NCBI GenBank assembly: GCA_964639955.1
Contig: CAZXGJ010000008.1
Location: 1 to 64,000 of the forward strand
Origin: IGN2 sp964639955
GTDB lineage: Bacteria > Bacteroidota > Ignavibacteria > Ignavibacteriales > Ignavibacteriaceae
Length of the DNA: 64,000 bases
Direction of reading: 5' to 3'
Part shown: positions 8,871 through 15,828 of the stretch, piece after piece
How the letters are laid out: each line of letters opens with the position of its first letter
How positions within the stretch are numbered: position 1 is the stretch's first letter
The notes under the pieces: generated by a model
Database searches by the model: none
What the model was told of the DNA's origin: nothing
What the model saw: only the letters and a program-made list of their open reading frames with translations
Translations under genes and position numbers: made by a program

Positions 8871-9297
8871 ATTTTTCTTTCTGTATTACAGCAATTTTCT
8901 TATAAGTATTTGACAATTGAATTAAACTATCCAGGTTATTTGCAGAAGTTTTTATTTAATTAAACAGCACAGATCCTTTCACAAGTCTTGCTTTTATCAA
9001 TCCATAAAAAGAAAACTTACCGGAATATTTCCATCCAAGGTGAAGTTTGCAACGGGTGCACAGTGCAAAACACCACGAATGACCACNNNNNNNNNNNNNN
9101 NNNNNNNNNNNNNNNNNNNNNNNNNNNNNNNNNNNNNNNNNNNNNNNNNNNNNNNNNNNNNNNNNNNNNNNNNNNNNNNNNNNNNNCCAGGTTCTGTTTT
9201 TTTCTTAAATCCATTTTCATATCCAGTAAATTTCTTTTGACTTAAAATATTAAAAATCAAAATATATTTCTATGCTGTATGTCTTAGACTATTCTAT
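8871..9297. other. Intergenic region with a 100-N scaffold gap
   Basis: Positions 9087-9186 are 100 unknown bases, the usual placeholder of a scaffold join, so gap size and content are unknown. The flanks (8871-9086 and 9187-9297) hold no supported gene. On the minus strand, short frames on both sides (FTGYENG before the gap, VVIRGVLHCAPVAN after it) read like protein and may be two pieces of one gene or pseudogene crossing the gap. I cannot identify it. Confidence 0.8.
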
Positions 9298-9333
9298 AAA
9301 TTGCTTCCCCAACTCCCTTTAAGTATTTTTGTT
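9298..9333. repeat. Left 36-bp direct repeat flanking the DUF1016 locus
   Basis: Matches 10618-10653 at 35 of 36 positions (AAATTGCTT, then CCCAACTCCCTTTAAG, then TATTTTTGTT; the mismatch is C versus A in TTGCTTC/ACCC). The two copies frame a segment of about 1.3 kb that contains the dead nuclease gene. The right copy sits against the M48 protease start. Confidence 0.85.
9300..9331 (+). promoter_or_regulatory. Bacteroidota-type promoter inside the left repeat
   Basis: ATTG (9300-9303), 20 bp, then TATTTTTG (9324-9331). The second box matches the TAnnTTTG -7 consensus exactly; the first matches TTTG at three of four bases. It would give a leader of about 80 bases before the DUF1016 gene at 9420. 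It is a copy of the promoter-like sequence at 10620-10651. Confidence 0.55.
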
Positions 9334-9419
9334 AGTGGAACTTTACTATAACACAGTATTCATTAGAAGTATAAAAATAGAATTAGAATTATGTCATTCT
9401 TTAAATCTTGAAATAAAAT

Positions 9420-10556
9420 ATGCCCCCAAAAGTAAAACCAGCAATAAAGAAAAAATATAATTTACTTATCAGCGATATTTCATCTCTGCTGGAATCTGCA
9501 AGAAGAACTTCTGTCAGAGCGGTCAATGCAATTCTCACTGCAACTTATTGGGAAATTGGGAGAAGAATTGTTGAATATGAACAATCAGGATCAGAAAAAG
9601 CTGAATATGGTAAACAACTACTTCAAAATCTTTCCAAAGATTTAAGAAAAACCTTTGGGAGAGGTTTTTCCGTCGATAACCTTGAATCAATGAGGTTGTT
9701 TTATATTGCTTACCCATCAGATAAGATTTCCGAGACAGTGTCTCGGAAATTCAAATCGAACAAATCCGAAACACCATCTCGGATTTTTAAACCGGAAAAT
9801 CTTAATAATATTTTTCCGCTTTCCTGGTCTCATTATGTAATGTTAATTAGGAGATTAAAAAGTGATGAGGCACTCATCTTTTATGAATCCGAAGCACTGC
9901 GAAACGGCTAGTCAGTTCGCCAGTTGGACAGACAAATCTCTTCACAGTTTTATGAAAGAACCTTGCTGTCAAAAAATAAAGCCGTTATGCTTAAAGAAGG
10001 AAGTAAACCTAGAAGAAGTGAAGATGATATTACTCCGGAAGAAGAAATAAAGGATCCATTCATTCTTGAGTTTCTCGGGCTTAAAGATGAGTATTCCGAA
10101 AATGATTTAGAAGAGGCACTAATATCACACCTTGAAAATTTCCTACTTGAGCTGGGAGGTGATTTTACTTTTATAGGCAGACAGAAACGTCTTCGTATTG
10201 GCAATGAGTGGTACAGAGTTGATTTGTTATTCTTTCATAGGAAATTAAAATGTCTTGTAGTTATTGATTTGAAGGTTGGAAAGTTTACGCACGCCGATGC
10301 CGGACAAATGCATCTGTATCTTAATTATGCAAAGGAAAACTGGACAAATATGGATGAAAATCCGCCAGTTGGTTTAATACTTTGTGCAGAAAAAGATAAC
10401 GCTGTTGCAAAATATGCTTTGGAAGGTTTACCTAATAAAGTTCTCGCTGCTGAATATAAGTTAGTATTACCTAATGAAAAGTTGCTTGCAAAAGAAATTG
10501 AACAAACGAGAAAACTGCTCATAGAAAGAAAAAAGTCAAAGAGAAGAACACGATAG
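9420..10556 (+). pseudogene. DUF1016/YhcG-family PDDEXK nuclease, interrupted by an amber codon
   Basis: One continuous frame of about 378 codons apart from a TAG at 9909-9911. Before it is the DUF1016 N-terminal domain (ATYWEIGRRIVEYEQ, GFSVDNLESMRLFY, LSWSHYVMLIRR). After it is the C-terminal PDDEXK nuclease domain (DFTFIGRQKRL, YRVDLLFFHR, LVVIDLKVGKFTHADAGQM). The sequence across the stop reads EALRNG-stop-SVRQLDRQISSQFYER; homologues have Trp there (GWSVRQL), so a TGG to TAG change fits. TAG ends other genes here (such as batB and batE), so it is a real stop. The C-terminal half could be restarted from the ATG at 9987 or GTG/TTG codons, but with no good binding site. The family is often linked to mobile elements and restriction or defence loci. 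Direct repeats of 36 bp frame the locus. Confidence 0.85.
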
Positions 10557-10617
10557 GCTTCTTATTAATTTAATGATACAAAATTTTTTTCCTAATAATA
10601 CTTTTGCAAATTAATTC

Positions 10618-10653
10618 AAATTGCTTACCCAACTCCCTTTAAGTATTTTTGTT
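10618..10653. repeat. Right 36-bp direct repeat flanking the DUF1016 locus
   Basis: Second copy of the 9298-9333 repeat, ending four bases before the M48 protease ATG. Such a long, nearly perfect duplication is larger than the usual insertion-sequence target duplication. It suggests either an att-type pair or a duplication made when the nuclease segment entered. Confidence 0.85.
10620..10651 (+). promoter_or_regulatory. Bacteroidota-type promoter of the M48 protease gene
   Basis: ATTG (10620-10623), 20 bp, TATTTTTG (10644-10651). Transcription would start about at the ATG at 10657, giving a leaderless or nearly leaderless message, which fits the lack of a Shine-Dalgarno sequence there. Confidence 0.5.
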
Positions 10654-10656
10654 CCG

Positions 10657-11748
10657 ATGGATGCAAAAAAATACAATAATATAAAGCTTGCAATAAGTAT
10701 TGCTGAGGGAATTGTTTCTTTCATTCTTGTTTTACTTTTTGTTTTGCTTGGTTACAGTCTGCAATTAGAAAATTATCTAACCGGTTTCATAGAAAATCAA
10801 TACCTTCTGTTCCTTGCTTTTATTCTCGTAATCGGATTTGCCGGATCGGTTTTATCTTTTCCTGTAAGCTGGTACTCAGGTTTCTATCTTGAGCATAAGT
10901 ACAATCTTTCAAACCAAACTTTCCGGAAATGGATTTGGGAAGGATTGAAAGGTTTACTTGTTTCTCTTGTTATAGGAATTCCAATACTTTTAACTTTTTA
11001 CTATGTACTCAATACTTTTGACTCTCTCTGGTGGCTGCCGTTTGCAATTATTATGTTCTTTTTTTCAGTTGTGCTTTCTCAGGTTTTCCCGGTGTTAATT
11101 CTTCCAATCTTTTATAAGCTTACTCCCGTTGAGAATGAATTACTAAAAGAAAAAATAAAATTACTCGGTGAACGTGCCGGAATTAAAGTAGAGAATGTTT
11201 ACAAATTCAATATGAGTAAGAACACTAAGAAGGCTAATGCAGCATTTACAGGATTGGGAAAAACAAAACGAATAATTCTTGGTGATACTTTATTAGATAG
11301 CTATACGGCGGAAGAAATCGAAACTGTTATTGCTCACGAGCTTGGTCATTATAAAAAGAAACACGTTGTTAAAAATATTTTAATTGGAACAGCATCATCT
11401 TTTCTTACTTTATTTGTAATAGCACTTTTGTATGAAAACTCATTAAACTGGTTTGGATTTAATTCTATTACGCAAGTCGCTGCACTTCCACTGCTTGCAC
11501 TTTGGTCAATGTTGATTGGAATAATTCAAACTCCATTAGGAAATATTTTAAGCAGAAAATTTGAATACGAAGCTGATGAGTATGCTGTTGCAGAAACTAA
11601 AAATCCTTCGGCGTTCATAAAAACTCTGGAGAAACTAACAGATCAAAATCTTGGAGACAGAGAGCCTCATCCTTTTGTAGAATGGTTTTTTTACAGTCAT
11701 CCTTCTATTAAGCGAAGAATAATGGAAATTGAAAAATTACAAAATTGA
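10657..11748 (+). CDS. M48-family (Ste24-like) membrane zinc metalloprotease
   Basis: Integral-membrane peptidase, 363 residues from the ATG at 10657. An in-frame TTG at 10621 would add 12 residues encoded by the direct repeat and lies inside the promoter-like sequence, so I rejected it. The zinc motif HELGH lies near residue 227 (VIAHELGHYKKKH), with the distal glutamate in EYEADEYAV. Several N-terminal transmembrane helices and the SNQTFRKWIWEGLKG segment resemble CAAX prenyl protease 1 (Ste24). Bacterial members are thought to act in membrane-protein quality control; there is no sign of prenylation here. Confidence 0.92.
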   Translation: MDAKKYNNIKLAISIAEGIVSFILVLLFVLLGYSLQLENYLTGFIENQYLLFLAFILVIGFAGSVLSFPVSWYSGFYLEHKYNLSNQTFRKWIWEGLKGLLVSLVIGIPILLTFYYVLNTFDSLWWLPFAIIMFFFSVVLSQVFPVLILPIFYKLTPVENELLKEKIKLLGERAGIKVENVYKFNMSKNTKKANAAFTGLGKTKRIILGDTLLDSYTAEEIETVIAHELGHYKKKHVVKNILIGTASSFLTLFVIALLYENSLNWFGFNSITQVAALPLLALWSMLIGIIQTPLGNILSRKFEYEADEYAVAETKNPSAFIKTLEKLTDQNLGDREPHPFVEWFFYSHPSIKRRIMEIEKLQN

Positions 11749-11790
11749 AGATTTCAAGATTGATGAAACATTTCACCATATACCTAAATA

Positions 11791-12492
11791 ATGATTACAC
11801 TAATTAAATTATTCTTAATCGGGCTTCATACTTTCATCTGTTCGATCTTTGCTATGATCTTTGCGCTAACTGACAGAAGCCACACTCTTTACTTCAAGTT
11901 GTCAAAATATTTTTCGGGAGGAGTTATTTGGCTGAGTGGTATTAAACTGGAAGTAACGGGTCTGGAAAATCTTGATAAGAATAACACTTATGTCTTTGTT
12001 TCAAACCACTCAAGTCAGTATGATATTGTTGTTCTTCAAAAAACAATCCCAAACCGAATGGCAATGATTTTTAAGAAAGAACTTGCAAAGATTCCATTCT
12101 TCGGATGGCAGCTTGCAATGGGTCCTTATGTGATGATAGACAGAGAAAATTATGAGAAAGCTCTTAAAAGTATTGATGAAGCAAAAGTAAAAATGCAAAA
12201 GCATAATATTTCAATTGTTGTTTTTGCAGAAGGCACACGCAGTAAAACGGGAGAGATACAGCCGTTCAAGCGAGGTGCTTTCAGACTTGCAACACAAGTT
12301 GGTTATCCGATTATTCCAACTACCATTGTCGGCTCAAATAAAATTATGCCTAAAGGAACTTTCAAAATCAGAAGAGGAACAATCAAGGTTCATTTTGATA
12401 AACCAATTGAGACAGGTGGAAACGTTACGCGCCAGCAGGAAATTGATTTGATGAATCGGGTAAGAGAAATCATAATATCAAATCACAAATAA
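11791..12492 (+). CDS. plsC: 1-acyl-sn-glycerol-3-phosphate acyltransferase (PlsC)
   Basis: Transfers an acyl chain to lysophosphatidic acid to make phosphatidic acid at the inner membrane. The catalytic HX4D motif is NHSSQYD (about residue 72), and the substrate-binding FAEGTRSKTGE block is near 145. A hydrophobic N-terminal segment (FLIGLHTFICSIFAMIFAL) anchors it. The 233-residue length is typical. It is followed at once by the repeat-flanked four-helix-bundle locus, which separates it from kdsB. Confidence 0.93.
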   Translation: MITLIKLFLIGLHTFICSIFAMIFALTDRSHTLYFKLSKYFSGGVIWLSGIKLEVTGLENLDKNNTYVFVSNHSSQYDIVVLQKTIPNRMAMIFKKELAKIPFFGWQLAMGPYVMIDRENYEKALKSIDEAKVKMQKHNISIVVFAEGTRSKTGEIQPFKRGAFRLATQVGYPIIPTTIVGSNKIMPKGTFKIRRGTIKVHFDKPIETGGNVTRQQEIDLMNRVREIIISNHK

Positions 12493-12626
12493 CAAAAAGC
12501 AAATAGCAAATAAATCACAATAATCGAAATTCAATTTCCCAAACAGGATATGAGGCTTTAAAAGAAATTCACAATGGATATTTTAGAAATCTCAAATAAC
12601 AAAAGTCAAATAACAAATAAATCACA
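12493..12626. repeat. Left repeat arm of the four-helix-bundle locus
   Basis: AT-rich, built from repeated words such as CAAATCACAAATAACAAA, AGCAAATAGCAAATAAATCACAA and, nearer the gene, CAAATAACAAATAAATCACAATG. In the middle, GAAATTCACAATGGATATT repeats the GGAAATTCACAGTG end seen at 13055-13069, so two nested copies may be present. The same words flank the empty element upstream of batD (6101-6244). Confidence 0.6.
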
Positions 12627-12995
12627 ATGAACAATTCTCAAAATTCAAAACCAATCTATGACCTTGAGGAAAGAAGTTTTAAGTTTGCCAAAGATGTGAG
12701 ACTATTTGTTAAAACTTTACCTAAGAGTATTGCTAACTTTGAAGATCAAAAACAGTTAATTAAAGCTTCAGGATCGGTGGGCGCAAATTACCGGGAAGCA
12801 AATGAATCTTTAAGCAAAAAAGATTTTTTTATGAGAATTAAAATTTCAAGAAAAGAGTCTAAAGAGAGCGAATACTTTCTTAGACTGATTAATGAAACCA
12901 ATGATTTAACAAATAAAGATGAGGCTGGCAGGCTAATTCAGGAAGCAATTGAGCTTAAGAAAATATTCTCATCAATTCTTGAAAAATCAAAATAA
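12627..12995 (+). CDS. Four-helix bundle protein (S23/IVS, bAvd-like family)
   Basis: A 122-residue, mostly helical protein of the family first seen as the ORF in 23S rRNA intervening sequences and related to the Avd accessory protein of diversity-generating retroelements. Recognisable blocks: DLEERSFKFAKDVRLFVKTL (helix 1), QLIKASGSVGANYREANES (the conserved SVGANYxEA signature) and FFMRIKISRKESKESEYFLRL (helix 3). It forms pentamers with a basic face in studied members; its cellular role is unknown. Its only neighbours are the two repeat arms, which together suggest a mobile cassette inserted between plsC and kdsB. There is no reverse transcriptase nearby. Confidence 0.9.
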   Translation: MNNSQNSKPIYDLEERSFKFAKDVRLFVKTLPKSIANFEDQKQLIKASGSVGANYREANESLSKKDFFMRIKISRKESKESEYFLRLINETNDLTNKDEAGRLIQEAIELKKIFSSILEKSK

Positions 12996-13066
12996 ATTTG
13001 TTGGATATTAAATATTTGAATTTGGAATTTATTTGTGTTTTGTAATTTGAATATTGGAAATTCACA
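12996..13066. repeat. Right repeat arm of the four-helix-bundle locus
   Basis: Reads TTTGTTGGATATTAAATA, then TTTGAATTTGGAATTTATTTG, then TTTTGTAATTTGAATATTGG and AAATTCACA. This is an imperfect reverse complement of the left arm words (CAAATAAATTCCAAATTC). It abuts the GTG start of kdsB, so it supplies that gene's translation start context. Confidence 0.6.
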
Positions 13067-13852
13067 GTGATTATCGGAATAATACCAGCTCGTTTTGCAT
13101 CAACCCGTTTGATGGGTAAACCGCTTGCTAACATAGGCGGGAAGCCCATGATTCAGCACACTTATGAAAATGCATCCAAATCAAAATTGATTGAGAAGCT
13201 GATTCTTGCTGTTGACGATTCAAAAGTTGCTTCTGTTGCAAGAGGTTTTGGTGCCGATGTAATGGAAACTCCTAAAGAAATCGCAAGCGGATCTGATAGA
13301 ATTGCATACATTGCAAAAACGTATAAAGAAGCTGATATAATCGTTAACATTCAGGGAGATGAGCCCTTCATTCGCGGCGAGATGATTGACCAGGCTATTG
13401 AACCGCTGCTTTTCGATAAATCAATTGAAGTATCAACTTTGATAAGACGGATTGATACAATTAAAGAACTCCGATCCCCCGATGTTGTTAAAGTTGTTTT
13501 CGATTATAACAATTTTGCTTTGTATTTTTCACGCTCGGTAATACCTTACACGAGAAATGCTATTTCGGATACCTCGGCTTTGGATGTTACAGATTATTAT
13601 AAACATATTGGTTTATACGTCTTCAGACGTAGAGCCTTATTTAAGTTTACATCACTTAAGCAGACTGATCTTGAAAAAACTGAAATGCTCGAACAGTTGA
13701 GAATGCTGGAAAACGGCATAAGCATAAAAGTAGTGGAGACAGAGTACGATAGCTTAAGTGTTGATACTCAGGATGACTTAAAACGCGCACGAATATTTTA
13801 TAAATGGTTACAGAAAAGAGAAAAGGAAAATGAAAATTCCGCAAAGAGTTAA
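13067..13852 (+). CDS. kdsB: 3-deoxy-manno-octulosonate cytidylyltransferase (KdsB)
   Basis: Activates KDO with CTP to give CMP-KDO for lipopolysaccharide inner core, showing a Gram-negative outer membrane with LPS. The nucleotide-binding start is IIGIIPARFASTRLMGKPL, with GSDRIA, NIQGDEPF and the KHIGLYVFRR block further on. Length 261 residues (family about 245-255). The start is a GTG directly after the repeat arm, with only a weak GGA binding site. It overlaps the next gene by 23 bases. Confidence 0.95.
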   Translation: MIIGIIPARFASTRLMGKPLANIGGKPMIQHTYENASKSKLIEKLILAVDDSKVASVARGFGADVMETPKEIASGSDRIAYIAKTYKEADIIVNIQGDEPFIRGEMIDQAIEPLLFDKSIEVSTLIRRIDTIKELRSPDVVKVVFDYNNFALYFSRSVIPYTRNAISDTSALDVTDYYKHIGLYVFRRRALFKFTSLKQTDLEKTEMLEQLRMLENGISIKVVETEYDSLSVDTQDDLKRARIFYKWLQKREKENENSAKS

Positions 13853-14792
13853 TCTTGCTCATCTGCCGACACCTTTAGAAAAAATTAGGTTTCGTACTAA
13901 AGAATTTTTAATTAAAAGGGATGATTACACAGGCTCAGATTTTCTGGGCAACAAAATAAGAAAGCTTGAGTACTTGCTTTATGAAGCAAAGCGAGAGAGA
14001 GCTGAAATTATTTTTACCTGCGGAGGTGATCAATCAAATCACGCTCGTGCAACGGCTTCTGCAGCAGCTAAACAGGGAATAAAGACAAGGTTATTTTTGT
14101 GGGGCAAAGAAAAAGAATCTGCAGAAGGAAATCTTTTCCTTGATAAAATGTATGGCGCTGAAATAACTTACCTAAATAAACGTGAATTCGAAAATGTTGA
14201 CGAATTAATGACTGAAGAAAGAAGAAAACTTATCAAAAAAGGGAAACGAGTTTATGTTATTCCTGCAGGCGGCTCTTCAACTTTGGGTATTTGGGGATAT
14301 ATTTCTTTTATTAACGAATTGAAAAGTCAAATTAATTTGAAAAATATTGATGGAATTTTCTCTGCCTGCGGTTCCGGTGGAACGGCTGCAGGACTTTTAG
14401 TCGGTGCTGCTCTGAATAAATCCCAAATGAAAATATTTGCCGTCAATGTTCTTCATTCTAAAGAAGTTATAAGAAAAAAGATATTGCAGCTTGCTGAAGG
14501 TGCTGTTTTGGATTTTAAACTTCCTTGCAATATAGGTGAAAATAATCTGGAAATAGTTGATGGATATTCTAACGAGGGATATAAAAATATTAGCAATGAT
14601 AAATTAAAACTGATAGCTGAATTTGCCCGTTCATCCGGAATTTTAGTGGATCCTGCTTACACTGGAAAGGCATTCAATGCATACTGCTATCGTGTACTGA
14701 ATAAAGGTAAAGGCAATAAGATTATCTTTCTTCATACAGGGGGAATTTATGGAGTGTTTTCAAAAATCAGATCTTATCTGAAATTTGTTTGA
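13830..14792 (+). CDS. D-cysteine desulfhydrase / ACC deaminase-like PLP enzyme
   Basis: Fold-type II PLP enzyme of 320 residues. The Schiff-base lysine lies in DFLGNKIRKLEYL (K42), with CGGDQSNHARATA (carboxylate binding, near 64-77), GSGGTAAGL (phosphate loop, near 187) and a late VDPAYTGKA block. The family includes D-cysteine desulfhydrase (DcyD, releasing pyruvate, H2S and ammonia) and ACC deaminase; the substrate cannot be fixed from sequence alone. It overlaps kdsB. About 160 bases of gene-free DNA follow. Confidence 0.88.
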   Translation: MKIPQRVNLAHLPTPLEKIRFRTKEFLIKRDDYTGSDFLGNKIRKLEYLLYEAKRERAEIIFTCGGDQSNHARATASAAAKQGIKTRLFLWGKEKESAEGNLFLDKMYGAEITYLNKREFENVDELMTEERRKLIKKGKRVYVIPAGGSSTLGIWGYISFINELKSQINLKNIDGIFSACGSGGTAAGLLVGAALNKSQMKIFAVNVLHSKEVIRKKILQLAEGAVLDFKLPCNIGENNLEIVDGYSNEGYKNISNDKLKLIAEFARSSGILVDPAYTGKAFNAYCYRVLNKGKGNKIIFLHTGGIYGVFSKIRSYLKFV

Positions 14793-14952
14793 CCCTGTAC
14801 TAATGGTTCCCGCAATTAACTTGTAAATTTTTATTCAGAATAAAAAAATAATTAAACAGTTAAGAGGCCGAATAATAAAGTAAAAACTATCGAAGAAATT
14901 ACTTGAAGCTATCCGTTGCCTCTAAATTCAATTACCCTTATTTTTGAATTAT

Positions 14953-15384
14953 ATGGAATGCATTTTTTGTGAAATAAAAAACCGGAATGCCGAAGCGGAA
15001 ATCCTTTTTGAAGACGATCACATAATTGCCTTTCTTGATATTCAGCCGGTTAACTACGGGCATTCGCTTGTTATCACCAAGAAACACTACGATAATTTCC
15101 TAACTGTTCCCAAAGACGAACTTAGCCGACTCATCAGTGCAACCCAATTTATAGCCGGGGCAGTAAAAAGAAGTATGAATGCTGACGGTTTCAATATAAT
15201 ATCAAACAACGGAGAATCTGCAGGGCAGACCGTTTATCACTTTCATTTTCATATAATACCCAGGTTCAAGACGGATTTTACTATTAAACCAAGTTTAAAA
15301 GAATACGGAACAGGTGCCATGCGTGCATATGCAGATCAGATACGTGCTTTTATTAATAAGTACAGGAATATTTACAATGGCTGA
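14953..15384 (+). CDS. HIT-family nucleotide hydrolase
   Basis: Small histidine-triad protein with the HFHFH catalytic motif near residue 98 and an N-terminal CIFCEI zinc-type pair plus a distal His, as in Zn-binding HIT hydrolases. These act on AMP-lysine, AMP-lipid or dinucleoside polyphosphates. I chose the ATG at 14953; a TTG at 14944 is upstream. It overlaps the methylmalonyl-CoA mutase small subunit by 8 bases. A second, HinT-like HIT gene lies at 46523. Confidence 0.92.
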   Translation: MECIFCEIKNRNAEAEILFEDDHIIAFLDIQPVNYGHSLVITKKHYDNFLTVPKDELSRLISATQFIAGAVKRSMNADGFNIISNNGESAGQTVYHFHFHIIPRFKTDFTIKPSLKEYGTGAMRAYADQIRAFINKYRNIYNG

Positions 15385-15787
15385 TAAAATAAGAGTTCTG
15401 GTTGCCAAAGCAGGGCTGGATGGACACGACAGAGGTGCTAAAGTTATTGCTGCTGCATTGCGTGATGCAGGAATGGAAGTGATTTATACGGGATTGAGGC
15501 AAACGCCTGAAATGATTGTCGAAGCAGCAATCCAGGAAGATGTTGATGTAATCGGAATCAGCATTTTATCCGGTGCACATATGACTATTTTCCCGAAAAT
15601 AAAAAAACTTATGGATGAAAAAGGTCTTGACGATGTCTTGCTTACCGGAGGAGGTATCATTCCCGAAGAAGACATAATTAAATTAAAAGAAATGGGTGTT
15701 GGCGAATTATTCACACCGGGCGCTTCAACTAAAAACATAGCTGCATATATCAAAGAGTGGAGAAAAAATAATCCACGAAAATTCTAA
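15377..15787 (+). CDS. Methylmalonyl-CoA mutase small subunit, B12-binding domain
   Basis: A stand-alone cobalamin-binding domain of 136 residues. It has DGHDRG (15-20), the DxHxxG motif whose His ligates the cobalt, then GLRQTPEMIVEAA, ISILSGAHM and TGGGI(I)PEEDI, typical of the C-terminal part of methylmalonyl-CoA mutase. In species with a split mutase this piece pairs with a separate catalytic subunit to convert methylmalonyl-CoA to succinyl-CoA; no large subunit is in the window. The start ATG at 15377 lies inside the end of the HIT gene. MeaB at 52634 is the expected G-protein chaperone. Confidence 0.93.
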   Translation: MADKIRVLVAKAGLDGHDRGAKVIAAALRDAGMEVIYTGLRQTPEMIVEAAIQEDVDVIGISILSGAHMTIFPKIKKLMDEKGLDDVLLTGGGIIPEEDIIKLKEMGVGELFTPGASTKNIAAYIKEWRKNNPRKF

Positions 15788-15828
15788 CGGATATAATTCA
15801 ATTAGTAATTTTTAAAGTGAGTTTAACG

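Noticed and set aside
9000..9260. Homology between the FTGYENG piece beside the gap and the BNR remnant at 59106 (FAGYENGGG)
   Set aside because: The shared stretch is only about six residues, which can be chance.
10621..10656. TTG start extending the M48 protease by 12 residues
   Set aside because: The added stretch is the direct-repeat/promoter sequence; the ATG at 10657 matches the expected N-terminus.
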